In this document: positions 34,392-42,950 of the stretch, in pieces | Position numbering within the stretch: the first letter of the stretch is position 1 | Layout: each line of letters opens with the position of its first letter | NCBI GenBank assembly: GCA_044598425.1 | Contig: CP172536.1 | Span: 1,984,001-2,048,000, forward strand | Length of the DNA stretch: 64,000 nt | Reading direction: 5' to 3' | Source: JAEVLT01 sp044598425 | GTDB taxonomy: Bacteria > Bacillota > Bacilli > Bacillales > Cytobacillaceae | Made by a program: the position numbers and the translations under genes | The notes under the pieces: model-generated | Told to the model about the DNA's origin: nothing | Seen by the model: only the letters and a program-made list of their open reading frames with translations | Databases searched by the model: none

Positions 34392-34609
34392 AAACAAAAA
34401 TCCTCCTATAGATCAATTCAATTAATCGATTATCCTTTACCCTTTTTAAATTCAATTCTGCATGTAAAACTATTTTACCACTAATCTACTTTAAAGGGAA
34501 AAAGGATTCGAAAAATTATTTATAATCGAAAATTATATTAGTATTTTTTTATCCTAAACGTCAATACTATTTTAAAAAGCCGCCACCTTCACATATTTCC
34601 TCACTACAA

Positions 34610-34650
34610 AAAAAAATGCACCCCGCTATTTTAGCAGGATGCACTTTTAT
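34610..34650 (-). terminator. Terminator of the small-protein pair
   Basis: On the minus strand TGCATCCTGCTA pairs with TAGCGGGGTGCA (G-U and one mismatch), followed by T9. It overlaps the stop codon of the 45-aa gene. Confidence 0.8.
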
Positions 34651-34784
34651 TTTTTCATTGTCATAAATTCACGAGTATTTTCAAGAATTAAATCGATTTC
34701 TATTTTTTTCATTGGGAAGTCATTTTTTTCTGTTTGTAGTTCAGCAGTTGCTTCAAGCAGCCGATCGATATCAATCGTAATCAT
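34647..34784 (-). CDS. Hypothetical 45-aa protein
   Basis: I do not recognise this small acidic protein (starting MITIDIDRLLEATAELQTEK). It is probably helical. ATG at 34784 is behind TGGAGGTCGGAG, a strong site. It lies 82 nt after the coiled-coil gene and ends in a terminator, so the two probably form one transcript. Confidence 0.6.
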   Translation of the reverse strand: MITIDIDRLLEATAELQTEKNDFPMKKIEIDLILENTREFMTMKK

Positions 34785-34866
34785 CTCCGACCTCCATTGT
34801 AATTGATGGTTGGATATCCTACTATATTCGTTCGACCGAGCTGTTTTCATTGAGGGGGTAGATCCC

Positions 34867-35226
34867 TTATTTATTTTTTTCGAGCATAAAAATGGCTTCC
34901 TCGTTCTTAGCAATCTTACTCAAATGAAGATCCAGCCTTCTATGAATTAAACTGAGTTCGTCATGCAAATAAGAATTTTTTAAATAACTTTTAATAAAAA
35001 ATGAAATTTCCTGTGTTTCTTTCATTTGGAGTTCCGCAACTTTTTCAACAATTTCCTTTATATCTGACAAGTCGATTTGATTCACTTCTACTCGATGTTC
35101 AATACTATCCATTTTTTCCAATCGCTCGAGACGTTGTCCATAGTGCTTCATGGCATCGTCTAAATTGTTTACTTTTTCATGTAATCTATCCAAGCTATCT
35201 ACAATTTCCTTTAACAGCTTCTCCAT
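34867..35226 (-). CDS. Hypothetical coiled-coil protein
   Basis: This 119-aa protein is almost entirely helical with heptad-like spacing (MEKLLKEIVDSLDRLHEKVN; HYGQRLERLEKMDSIEHRVE). No signal peptide, membrane helix or catalytic motif is visible. ATG follows AGGGG by 8 nt. The function is unknown; it may be a structural or partner-binding protein. Confidence 0.7.
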   Translation of the reverse strand: MEKLLKEIVDSLDRLHEKVNNLDDAMKHYGQRLERLEKMDSIEHRVEVNQIDLSDIKEIVEKVAELQMKETQEISFFIKSYLKNSYLHDELSLIHRRLDLHLSKIAKNEEAIFMLEKNK

Positions 35227-35469
35227 ATTTGTCGCCCCTATTTAAGCTTTTCTCCATTCTAGCATGGTCGATTAAGCGGCAGTGTGATTTTTCCTATTAT
35301 TTTGCTTCTTTATTATGAACATTTTGTGTAGATGTTTTTTGCTTCATTAGAAACAGCCGATCCACATAAAATCGGCAAGCCAAATTCAATGGGAAATCGC
35401 CCTTTTTTCTATAAGAAAACACTTTTGGGAATTCGTCCATACTTCTGGAATTCTTTTTTCATATAGTAA

Positions 35470-35480
35470 CGTAGGATCTT
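35470..35480 (+). promoter_or_regulatory. Candidate sporulation (SigK/SigE) promoter
   Basis: CATATAGTA at about 35459-35467 fits the -10 pattern CATANNNTA, and an AC dinucleotide lies 17 nt upstream. It is 30 nt before the YjcZ-type gene, whose family is spore-associated. The match is short and rests on pattern reading alone; the interval given marks the expected transcription start. Confidence 0.35.
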
Positions 35481-35496
35481 AAAGGAGGTGTTTTTC

Positions 35497-35589
35497 ATGG
35501 GGCACGGCGGAAACAATAGCTTCGCTTTAATCGTTGTATTGTTTATCTTGTTAATTATTGTAGGCTCTGCTTACGTTGGTTTTTATTAA
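35497..35589 (+). CDS. YjcZ-family small sporulation protein
   Basis: This 30-aa peptide has a Gly/Asn-rich head (MGHGGNNS) and one membrane-spanning helix (FALIVVLFILLIIVGSAYVG). The FALIVVLFILLIIVG core is the signature of the YjcZ/SscA group, made in the mother cell and involved in spore assembly. The ribosome site AAAGGAGGTG is near perfect. It is easily missed because of its size. Confidence 0.9.
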   Translation: MGHGGNNSFALIVVLFILLIIVGSAYVGFY

Positions 35590-35632
35590 ACCATGATTTT
35601 CAATCTTCTCTATACACATCCTTTATCTCCTC

Positions 35633-35661
35633 AAAAAAGCGCCCTCTGGGCGCTTTTTATT
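35633..35661. terminator. Terminator after the YjcZ-type gene
   Basis: AAAAAAGCGCCC pairs with GGGCGCTTTTT around a 3-nt loop. It can serve both directions. Confidence 0.9.
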
Positions 35662-35690
35662 CTTATGGTGTATCTGCTGGTCTATCAAGC

Positions 35691-35725
35691 AAAAAAGAGC
35701 GAAGGTGAACTCCACTCTTTTTTTC
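35691..35725 (-). terminator. Terminator of ltaS
   Basis: On the minus strand AAAAAAAGAG pairs with CTCTTTTTT around a partly paired loop, directly after the ltaS stop codon. Confidence 0.75.
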
Positions 35726-37693
35726 CTAATTATTTGTAGTTGTTGTTGCTTTCGCAGTTTTTGCTTTTGAAGCCTTCGGACCAAGATACTCGTAATCATC
35801 TGGATTAATTGGTTTGTACCCAGCCGGTTTATAGAAGCGCAGCAAATCTTTATAAACAACTTCATCCGACATTGTTAATTCCGTTTTCACTTTATTATCG
35901 ATTTCTTTACATGCATTCGAATCCGGTGCAAGGTTATTTGTTCCTGTTGTGTAGCACTTTTCATTCACTTGTGTCACAGTTGGGGAAACAAAATCGCCGT
36001 TTCTAAACAAAGCCCAATTGCGATGATCTTTCGAAAGAAGGTCTGATCCAAATTCTATATAATCCTTTGTGTCGATACCTAGTAAATGAAGCAGTGTTGG
36101 TCGAACATCAACTTCACCGCCGTATTGGTGCTGCACGCCGCCTTTAACACCAGGAACGCGAATAAATAAAGGAACTTCTTGCAGCTCAGCATTGATCGTT
36201 GGCGTTATTTCTGGTACACCTAATACCTTTTTCATTGCTTCATTGTGATTTTCTGAAATGCCATAGTGATCCCCGTATAGCACAATCACTGTATTATCGT
36301 ATAATCCAGATGCTTTTAAATCATTGAAGAACTGTTCCAACGCCTGATCCATATAGTTGGAAGATTGGAAATATTGATTGACGACAGTATCACCGAAATC
36401 ACCTACAGGGAATTCAGTATCTCCCGGATCCATTTCAAATGGGAAATGGTTTGATAACGAAATAAATTTCGTATAGAATGGCTGCTTTAAGCTTTTTAGC
36501 AGCGGCATTGATTCCTTAAAGAATGGTTTGTCTTTCATCCCGTAATTTTTCTTGTTTTCATCTGTCATGCTGTAATATTCAGCATCAAAGAACTGGTCAT
36601 ATCCCAGTGCTTTATACATGACATTGCGGTTCCAGAATGTTTTGTAGTTGCCATGGAACACAGCTGAAGTATACCCCAATCCCTTTAAGATCGCTGGGGT
36701 GGCTTGATACGTATTCTGTGCCTTGTTTACAAACACTGCACCTTGTGACATTGGATACAAAGAGTTTTCCATTAAAAATTCAGCATCAGAAGTTTTTCCC
36801 TGTCCCGTCTGATGATAAAAATTATCAAAATAGAACGTATTGGGATCACGGGTTAAAGAATTTAAAAACGGTGTAACTTCCTGTCCGTTCAGTTTATAGC
36901 CAATCATGAAATTTTGGAAAGATTCCAGGGATACATAAATGACGTTCATACCCTTTGCTTTTCCAAAGTATTCAGGGTTTGGGCTAGCATAATTCGCTTT
37001 GCGATAGTTCTCAACATCGGTAACATCGCTGCTGTCAGCAAGGGCTCGCTGACTCGATGATTTAATGTTTTGAATGATATCATAAATCGTGAAGTTATAT
37101 GCCCCTAGGTATTTTACAAGATAATTCCGGTCAAACGAGCGAGTTAATAACTGAGGACGATCCTTCTCGGCTAAGCCAAGATTAAACAAGAAAGTCGTAA
37201 TCGAGAACAGCAGTACAATTTTAAATGCCTTTCGATTCGTTTCCGTTACTTTATTAAAAACTTTTAAAGCAAGAAAAATTAACACGATTGTGTCTGTAAA
37301 AAAGAAAATATCGAACGGCGACATTAAGGATGTTGCGCTGTCACCCAACTGACCAGCATTAACCTTTGCCTGCATTAAGACAGGAACGGTTATAAAATCG
37401 TTGAAAAAACGATAATAAACGATATTTGCATACAGCAAGAACGATAAAAGAAAGTTAATAATGATCATTACTAACTTTGTACGCTTTTTAAACAGAAGCG
37501 CTAATCCAAGAAAAAATAAAGCTGAACTGATTGGATTAATGGCCAGCAAAAACTTCTGCATGCTATTGTCAATTCCAAGTTTAAAAACTGTCTGATATGC
37601 CGCATATGTTTTGATCCAAAAAAGCAATACGGCAATTGCGAAAAAGGTAATATGACTTTTTTTCAATCTCTGTGGCAGTCTAAGTTTCTCCAT
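35726..37693 (-). CDS. ltaS: Lipoteichoic acid synthase family protein
   Basis: LtaS polymerises glycerol phosphate from phosphatidylglycerol onto a glycolipid anchor outside the membrane. The 655-aa protein has five N-terminal helices (to about residue 175) and an extracellular sulfatase-like domain. Active-site features are VSLESFQNFMIG with a metal-binding Glu, GQGKTSDAEF with the catalytic Thr (about 300), HGNYKTFWNRN, and VLYGDHYGISENH (about 475) with the Asp-His ligands. A signal-peptidase-like ALA-DSS site lies near residue 218, as in processed LtaS. Bacillus species carry several paralogs, so this may be LtaS, YfnI or YqgS. Confidence 0.93.
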   Translation of the reverse strand: MEKLRLPQRLKKSHITFFAIAVLLFWIKTYAAYQTVFKLGIDNSMQKFLLAINPISSALFFLGLALLFKKRTKLVMIIINFLLSFLLYANIVYYRFFNDFITVPVLMQAKVNAGQLGDSATSLMSPFDIFFFTDTIVLIFLALKVFNKVTETNRKAFKIVLLFSITTFLFNLGLAEKDRPQLLTRSFDRNYLVKYLGAYNFTIYDIIQNIKSSSQRALADSSDVTDVENYRKANYASPNPEYFGKAKGMNVIYVSLESFQNFMIGYKLNGQEVTPFLNSLTRDPNTFYFDNFYHQTGQGKTSDAEFLMENSLYPMSQGAVFVNKAQNTYQATPAILKGLGYTSAVFHGNYKTFWNRNVMYKALGYDQFFDAEYYSMTDENKKNYGMKDKPFFKESMPLLKSLKQPFYTKFISLSNHFPFEMDPGDTEFPVGDFGDTVVNQYFQSSNYMDQALEQFFNDLKASGLYDNTVIVLYGDHYGISENHNEAMKKVLGVPEITPTINAELQEVPLFIRVPGVKGGVQHQYGGEVDVRPTLLHLLGIDTKDYIEFGSDLLSKDHRNWALFRNGDFVSPTVTQVNEKCYTTGTNNLAPDSNACKEIDNKVKTELTMSDEVVYKDLLRFYKPAGYKPINPDDYEYLGPKASKAKTAKATTTTNN

Positions 37694-38024
37694 GTTTTAA
37701 TTCTCCTCTCACTTACCAAAAAAACTACGGTAAACGAACATCCCTTACTATAACATATTTTCTTTAAAAATTGAAACAAAAATAGTGCCAATTCATAGTG
37801 AGTTTGGCTATATTTTTTTCTCTCTTTTTCATGAACTTTCGACAATTGCTCTAACCAAAAGAACATTTTTTCTCACTTATAAACGATTTAAAACGCATGA
37901 AAAAAAAGTTCAATTAGCAATTGGAAACGTACTTTGTACTAGACGAGCGCGGATAAAAAAAGTTTCATTATTTTTTTGCTCAAATAAAATTTGTGCTATT
38001 TTCTCATTCGTATTGAATAAGCCA
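37694..38024. other. AT-rich intergenic region upstream of ltaS
   Basis: These 331 nt hold no gene that I can support. A short open frame on the plus strand has no ribosome site and an unnatural composition. The ltaS promoter should lie near 37700-37780, but no clear -35/-10 pair is visible. Confidence 0.4.
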
Positions 38025-38267
38025 TCAATAAATAGGACTATTATTATCCCTTTCGCTTGTAAAAGCAATGTGCTGCGAATCCTTATTTCTTTTTAAATAG
38101 GCATAAAGCATGAAAAAAAACAGCGCACTCAACAACCTTAGTAACATGGAAATAGCCATAGAGAGATTCATGTTTGTTTGCTCAAGCAGAAATACCCCAA
38201 ACTGAGGAGCGACAAACCCGATTATTGCCAAAAAAGATGTTGTATTTTGAAATGCTGTATTTTTCAT
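38025..38267 (-). CDS. Hypothetical small membrane protein
   Basis: I do not recognise this 80-aa frame. It encodes two membrane segments (TTSFLAIIGFVAPQFGVFLL and ISMLLRLLSALFFFMLYAYL) and a charged C-terminus (KRNKDSQHIAFTSERDNN). The hydrophobic pattern looks coherent, but the only purine stretch before ATG is a weak GAAGAA. It may be real or a fragment of a larger membrane gene. Confidence 0.45.
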   Translation of the reverse strand: MKNTAFQNTTSFLAIIGFVAPQFGVFLLEQTNMNLSMAISMLLRLLSALFFFMLYAYLKRNKDSQHIAFTSERDNNSPIY

Positions 38268-38345
38268 TTATTTGTTCTTCAATAGCCACTCACTCATCTT
38301 CTTTCGAGAAGTTTAATCAGCAGTGGGTATATTGCCACTTTTGGC

Positions 38346-38372
38346 GTAAAAAAAGACCCATTCGGGTCTTCT
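38346..38372 (-). terminator. Terminator of comN
   Basis: On the minus strand AAGACCC pairs with GGGTCTT around GAAT, followed by T5. It is about 4 nt after the comN stop codon. Confidence 0.8.
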
Positions 38373-38375
38373 ATA

Positions 38376-38651
38376 TCAATGCTTTGGATACTTACCTACT
38401 GTATGAATAGCAGCGATAATCCGCTTATTGATCCATTTTCGGTTGTCATTCGTGTTCAGGTGCTCAAAAACTCGTTTTCTTCCATCTTCCGTAGTCACGT
38501 AATGAGACGGTAAATGATTTAGACTTAAAGCGATGATATCGTTTTTGCACTTATTACATTGACAAAACGTCTGGTAATCAGGACTGGCAAGCAACACCGT
38601 CACAAGGGTTGAGACAATTTCCTCCATTACATTCACATAACCGTTGTCCAT
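38376..38651 (-). CDS. comN: ComN / ComFB-domain competence regulator
   Basis: This 91-aa protein has a ComFB domain covering almost its whole length: GYVNVMEEIVSTLVTVLLAS, then the Cys-rich loop TFCQCNKCKNDIIALSLN, then LPSHYVTTEDGRKRVFEHLN and ENRK-like NDNRKWINKRIIAAIH. In B. subtilis ComN acts post-transcriptionally on the comE late competence operon and interacts with DivIVA. The three Cys of CQCNKC could bind a metal. ATG follows AGAAGGT. Ends in its own terminator. Confidence 0.88.
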   Translation of the reverse strand: MDNGYVNVMEEIVSTLVTVLLASPDYQTFCQCNKCKNDIIALSLNHLPSHYVTTEDGRKRVFEHLNTNDNRKWINKRIIAAIHTVGKYPKH

Positions 38652-38726
38652 ATTTTACCTTCTTTCATGATGTTGATTTATAAATGTACGAAGGTACCGT
38701 ATCAGTTTATTTTAGCACAGAAACTA

Positions 38727-38766
38727 CAACAAAAACCAGCTGAATGATTCACTGGTTTTTGTTTTT
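38727..38766 (-). terminator. Terminator of the permease-ktrB-ktrA operon
   Basis: AAAAACCAG pairs with CTGGTTTTT around a 12-nt loop, with T tracts on both sides, 5 nt after the ktrA stop codon. Confidence 0.8.
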
Positions 38767-38770
38767 CAAG

Positions 38771-39433
38771 CTATTTATTATTATCTATATTTGCAAAGCG
38801 CTCTAAATCTTTGTTTTTTCCGATCACAACCAATACATCCCCAATATCTAGCGTTTCATCTGGTGAAGGTGAGATGCTAATATCATGGTTCCTGCGAATG
38901 GCGATGACACTTAAATTAAAACGTGCTCTCAAGTCTATTTCTCGTAAAGACATCTTCGTCATATTATCAGGGATTTTAATTTCCTCGACACTATAATCTT
39001 TCGATAACTCAATGAAATTCAGTACATTGGGGGATAAAAGCTGATGGGCCACTCGAACTCCCATGTCTCTCTCTGGATAAATTACCCAGTCTGCCCCTAC
39101 TTTATATAAAACCTGGCCATGAAGCTTGTTGATTGCTTTGGCAATCACTTTACGGACTCCGAGTTCTTTTACTAACAGCACTGTTAAAATGCTTGCTTGA
39201 ATGTCATTTCCAATCGCAACGATCACAGTATCTAAATTGCGAATTCCAATTGATTTTAATGCTTCGGCGTCCGTCGAATCTGCGATTAAAGCATGGGTTA
39301 CGTAAGGATGGGCATCCTCAACCCTTTCTTCATTCATATCTACACCAAGAACCTCTTGCCCCGCCTCAAACAATTTGGAAGCTAAACTTAATCCAAAGCG
39401 GCCTAATCCAATTACGGCATATTGCGTTACCAT
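38771..39433 (-). CDS. ktrA: Ktr potassium uptake regulatory subunit (RCK)
   Basis: This 220-aa cytosolic gating ring subunit controls the KtrB channel. Residues 1-140 form the RCK_N Rossmann domain (VIGLGRFGLSLASKL with GxGxxG, then the acidic GVDMNEERVE) that binds ATP/ADP or NAD. Residues about 140-220 form the RCK_C domain, the known c-di-AMP-binding site in KtrA and KtrC. It could be called KtrC; the distinction is not possible from one locus. It follows ktrB by 27 nt, the reverse of the B. subtilis ktrAB order. Confidence 0.92.
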   Translation of the reverse strand: MVTQYAVIGLGRFGLSLASKLFEAGQEVLGVDMNEERVEDAHPYVTHALIADSTDAEALKSIGIRNLDTVIVAIGNDIQASILTVLLVKELGVRKVIAKAINKLHGQVLYKVGADWVIYPERDMGVRVAHQLLSPNVLNFIELSKDYSVEEIKIPDNMTKMSLREIDLRARFNLSVIAIRRNHDISISPSPDETLDIGDVLVVIGKNKDLERFANIDNNK

Positions 39434-39460
39434 ATATTATCACCTTTCTTTCTCGTTTCG

Positions 39461-40795
39461 TTACCCGATCATAATTTTGCCTTTTGGATACCGGAATGCA
39501 TCCGGATTGCGTCGAATGGTTACCGCAAAAGCGATTGTTAAAGGACCCACTCTGCCGGCAAACATGGCGAAAATAATAATCAATCTGCCAATAGGGGATA
39601 AATCCGGAGTTAAACCCATGGATAACCCCACTGTCCCAAAGGCAGATGTAGCCTCAAATAAGATCATTAGAAAATCTTTTCCATGCTCTGTGATCGTCAA
39701 TACCATTGTGACCAGCATGACAATGAATAATCCACTCATCGTCACAGTTAAAGCTTTATAAATAGTTTCGTATACAATTCGTTGACGATAGAAAATAACA
39801 TCTTCTTTACCCCGGATTTGCGACCAAACCGCTCCAAGCAATGTGATAAACGTGGTGGTTTTAATACCGCCGCCAGTTGAACCGGGGGATGCTCCAACAA
39901 ACATTAAAAAAATGATTAAAAATAATGATGATTGCGTCATATCCCCAATATTTAGCGTATTGGCGCCAGCTGTTCTCGGAGTCACCGCTTGGAAGATTGA
40001 TGCAAAAATTTTCCCGATAAAAGATAATGGCTTTAACGTTTTGGGATTGGTATATTCCAATGCAAAAACTCCTGCCGTTCCGAAAATTATTAATACAGCG
40101 GTTGTTAACAGCACCACTTTTGTATGAAGCGATAGCTTCCTCACTTGACGGTACTCAAACAGTTCATTCAAAACGATAAATCCGATTCCTCCAAGAATAA
40201 TCAGGGCACTGACAGTCAAGTTAACAACTGGATCTTGTACATACCCGGTTAAACTGCGGAAATCCCCCATTATGTCAAAGCCAGCATTATTAAAAAACGA
40301 GATTGAGTGGAAGATGCCAAAATAGATCGCTTTTTCAACCGGCATATCAAAAGAAAAGCGGATAGAAAGCAATATGGCTCCGGCCAATTCGATAACTGCC
40401 GTAAAAATGAGAATGCGTTTGGCTAATCTGACCACGCCCTCCATGGATAAATTATTTAAAGATTCCTGCAGCAAAATTCTTTCTTTTAATGAAATTCTTT
40501 TTCCTAAAAGGAAAGCAAACAAAGTGGCAAAGGTCATAAATCCTAAGCCTCCAACTTGAATCATCGATAAAATGACCAGTTGTCCAAAGGTGGTAAAAGT
40601 TGTACCCGTGTCGACGACAACTAGCCCGGTTACACAGGTGGCAGAAGTTGCTGTAAAAAGAGCATTTAAAAAGGACAGTCCCTTCCCATCCACCGTTGAA
40701 ACCGGCATTGTCAACAGGATGGCACCTAAAAGAACAATCCCGCCAAATCCCAAAACAAGTATTTTAGGAGGGTCTAAGTAAAATTTTTTCCTCAC
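39461..40795 (-). CDS. ktrB: Ktr potassium uptake membrane subunit
   Basis: This 444-aa member of the TrkH/KtrB superfamily is the K+-conducting subunit, with four M1-P-M2 repeats. The filter glycines are visible in ATSATCVTGL, SFFNNAGFD, AVTPRTAGAN and ATSAFGTVGL. The GASPGSTGGGIKTTT stretch is the flexible intramembrane loop that gates conduction. GTG at 40795 follows TTGGAGG by 7 nt; the frame is open eight codons further, but that overlaps the ribosome site. It sits between a permease and ktrA under a c-di-AMP riboswitch. Confidence 0.93.
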   Translation of the reverse strand: MRKKFYLDPPKILVLGFGGIVLLGAILLTMPVSTVDGKGLSFLNALFTATSATCVTGLVVVDTGTTFTTFGQLVILSMIQVGGLGFMTFATLFAFLLGKRISLKERILLQESLNNLSMEGVVRLAKRILIFTAVIELAGAILLSIRFSFDMPVEKAIYFGIFHSISFFNNAGFDIMGDFRSLTGYVQDPVVNLTVSALIILGGIGFIVLNELFEYRQVRKLSLHTKVVLLTTAVLIIFGTAGVFALEYTNPKTLKPLSFIGKIFASIFQAVTPRTAGANTLNIGDMTQSSLFLIIFLMFVGASPGSTGGGIKTTTFITLLGAVWSQIRGKEDVIFYRQRIVYETIYKALTVTMSGLFIVMLVTMVLTITEHGKDFLMILFEATSAFGTVGLSMGLTPDLSPIGRLIIIFAMFAGRVGPLTIAFAVTIRRNPDAFRYPKGKIMIG

Positions 40796-40833
40796 TATTT
40801 TTCCTCCAAGCCTTTTCATTTAACACTATAAAT

Positions 40834-42114
40834 TTACATCAAGTAGCGAAAATAAACATAAACAGTTGAAATTAAAATGGAAATGACCATAATCGGAAAA
40901 CCTATGACTAAAAATCGCATAAATGAAATATGATGTCCATTTTTTGACGCAAGCCCCGCTACGACAAGGTTTGCGCTGGCACCTATTAATGTACCATTTC
41001 CGCCTAAGCACGCACCGAGTGATAGACTCCACCAGAGCGGATCTAAATTTGTAATTCCCAATGCTCCCATCTCTTTAATTAGCGGGATCATTGTGGCAAC
41101 AAAAGGAATATTGTCAACAAAAGCAGATATAATGGCACTCATCCACAAAACAAGCAAAGTGGACGATTTTAATTCACCGCCTGTTAAAGACATTGCTTTT
41201 TTAGCTAATGCCTCAATTAATCCTGTTTCAACAAGCCCGCCAACGATCACAAATAAGCCGATAAAAAAGAATAAGGTCGTCCATTCTATTTTTTCCAACG
41301 CGGTGACTAAATATTTGTCACCCGTAAACAAGAGCAATAGAAATGCACCAATTAAAGCAACGGTAGCCGTTTCAAGATGAATAAATGGGTGGGTAAAAAA
41401 TCCGGCCAATGTTAAAAAAATAACAAACAAACTCTTTTTTAGCAAAACAGCATCCTTTAATTCTTGATGGGCATCTTTCTTTAACAGCTGCTCTTTATAT
41501 TGAGTGGTTGTTTTCAGCTGTTTTCGGTAAAACAACACTAAAAGTGCAATCGTAACAATCAAGATAACGATATTGATCAGCGTTAAATTCTTGATAAACG
41601 ATATAAAGGTTAAGTCCTTTACAGCACTGCCAATCATAATATTTGGAGGATCGCCGATCATTGTGGCCGTCCCGCCAATATTCGAAGCAAAAACTTCGGT
41701 TAATAAGTACGGTATCGGTCCTACCTTTAATTGATGCGTAATGCTTATTGTTACAGGAACAACTAATAAAACAGTTGTTACATTATCCAAAAAAGCGGAG
41801 GCAACAGCGGTAAAGACACTTAGTGCCACTAAAATTTTAATCGGATCCGCCTTTACTTTTTGCGCTGACCAGATTGCAATATATTCAAAAACACCAGTTT
41901 GCGCTGTAATCCCAACGATCACCATCATTCCGACCAGCAAGCCAATCGTATTAAAATCAATATAATGAATGGCTGCTTTTTGATCGAGAATCCCGAGCGC
42001 CACCATAAGCAATCCGCCCACCATGGCAATCGTTGTACGATGAATTTGCTCCGATATGATCATTGCGTAAGTGAAAAGAAAAATGACTAAAGCTATTATT
42101 TCTTGTGATCCCAT
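40834..42114 (-). CDS. ArsB/NhaD-type ion permease
   Basis: This 426-aa transporter has 11-12 helices of the ion transporter superfamily. Two inverted repeats carry the hairpin signatures ASAFLDNVTTVLLVVPVTI and ISAFVDNIPFVATMIPLI, and the SNIGGTATMIGDPPNIMIGS and GGNGTLIGASANLV blocks. These fit ArsB/NhaD/P-type permeases. The substrate may be Na+/H+, arsenite or an organic anion. Because it leads an operon with ktrB and ktrA behind a c-di-AMP riboswitch, a monovalent-cation role (NhaD-like Na+/H+ exchange) is my preferred inference. ATG at 42114 is placed by TAGGAGTG. Confidence 0.85.
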   Translation of the reverse strand: MGSQEIIALVIFLFTYAMIISEQIHRTTIAMVGGLLMVALGILDQKAAIHYIDFNTIGLLVGMMVIVGITAQTGVFEYIAIWSAQKVKADPIKILVALSVFTAVASAFLDNVTTVLLVVPVTISITHQLKVGPIPYLLTEVFASNIGGTATMIGDPPNIMIGSAVKDLTFISFIKNLTLINIVILIVTIALLVLFYRKQLKTTTQYKEQLLKKDAHQELKDAVLLKKSLFVIFLTLAGFFTHPFIHLETATVALIGAFLLLLFTGDKYLVTALEKIEWTTLFFFIGLFVIVGGLVETGLIEALAKKAMSLTGGELKSSTLLVLWMSAIISAFVDNIPFVATMIPLIKEMGALGITNLDPLWWSLSLGACLGGNGTLIGASANLVVAGLASKNGHHISFMRFLVIGFPIMVISILISTVYVYFRYLM

Positions 42115-42169
42115 CGATTTCACTCCTATTACTAAATCCCGTTGCCCTCTCAAAAGAGAATTACCCAAA

Positions 42170-42209
42170 GTTAAAAAAACAAAAACACTAAGGGAACCCC
42201 CTTAGTGTT
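42170..42209 (-). terminator. c-di-AMP riboswitch terminator
   Basis: On the minus strand AACACTAAGGG pairs with CCCTTAGTGTT around a tiny loop and is followed by TTTGTTTTTTT. It lies between the aptamer and the permease gene, as expected for a transcriptional OFF switch. Confidence 0.88.
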
Positions 42210-42224
42210 AAGAACTAAGAAAAT

Positions 42225-42356
42225 CATTTCCCCAACGCTTACGAGGTTAGCTGCCGGACTCGGATTAGAAAATAAAACCCTACCATAAGGATTCGCCCCT
42301 ATTTTGGCTGTGAACAGCCATTTTGGTTCCCCCGCTCAAAATTGACTCAGCGATTT
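42225..42356 (-). promoter_or_regulatory. c-di-AMP (ydaO/yuaA) riboswitch aptamer
   Basis: The conserved blocks occur in order on the minus strand: TCGCTGAGTCA, GAGCGGGGGAACCAA, a variable hairpin TGGCTGTTCACAGCCA, GGGGCGAATCC, GTAGGG, GAGTCCGGCAGCTAACC and TCGTAAGCG. These are the hallmarks of the ydaO-yuaA class. High c-di-AMP should promote the downstream terminator and lower K+ uptake gene expression. Confidence 0.95.
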
Positions 42357-42375
42357 ATTATTATGTACAAGGAAA

Positions 42376-42404
42376 AATATACTACTCAAATCAAGCAATG
42401 TAAA
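42376..42404 (-). promoter_or_regulatory. SigA promoter of the riboswitch operon
   Basis: On the minus strand TTTACA and TATATT are separated by exactly 17 nt. The start would fall about 10-15 nt before the first conserved aptamer block. Confidence 0.7.
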
Positions 42405-42853
42405 CTGCCCTCCGATACTTGTTTGCAATATTTTTTAATTCTTTAAATCATTTTGCTTACAAACGATAACATGTGCAAATTATCAAAATTTTTAAAATTG
42501 GATTAAAACACTCTATGAATTACCGTCAAATGTATCGTTCTTCACATCTTTTACATTGGTTCCTCTTTATAATAAAACCACTTATATTCCAAAGGATTAT
42601 TAGCTTTCTCGTCAAGCTTGTTCCAATTACGATCATCAGCTACGCTTCAATCCGGTGAGCATGACAACGATTTTTTCGAAAAATGTGGGGAAATTTAAAA
42701 ACCAATGGTTCATGGCAAGGACCGATTTGGAATAAGCGGAAAAAAATTTTGTCGGCCTGTTTAATGAAAACATTTATCTCCTATACAGAAACTGGATGCA
42801 TTTTTTACAACTTTATGTCTATTTTTCTTAGTTCACATTTCCTTCACAAATAT
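42405..42853. other. Intergenic region before narK
   Basis: About 450 nt lie between the c-di-AMP promoter and the narK control site. Short frames exist, but none has a credible ribosome site or recognisable product. I see no RNA structure that I can name. Confidence 0.4.
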
Positions 42854-42869
42854 TGTGACGTTCATCACA
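42854..42869 (+). promoter_or_regulatory. Fnr binding site of narK
   Basis: TGTGA-CGTTCA-TCACA is a perfect Fnr/Crp-type palindrome. A -10 candidate TAAGAT lies at 42891-42896, which puts the transcription start near 42903 and the site centre near -41.5. That is the class II position used by Bacillus Fnr as an activator under oxygen limitation. Confidence 0.85.
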
Positions 42870-42950
42870 ATAATCAATTGTCCATCTCTTTAAGATAAGC
42901 ATTGTTAACACAATGAATAAAAAACACGAAATGATTTGGAGGAAAACATG

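Noticed and set aside
34392..34646. T-box leader expected before a TrpX-type ABC operon
   Set aside because: I looked for the AGGGTGG-type T-box sequence and a terminator before the binding-protein gene and found neither.
37785..38096. 103-residue plus-strand frame between ltaS and comN
   Set aside because: Low-complexity AT-derived sequence without a start signal and overlapping a more plausible minus-strand frame.
42473..42898. Short plus-strand frames between the c-di-AMP promoter and narK
   Set aside because: No ribosome sites, no family resemblance and overlap with the narK Fnr site.
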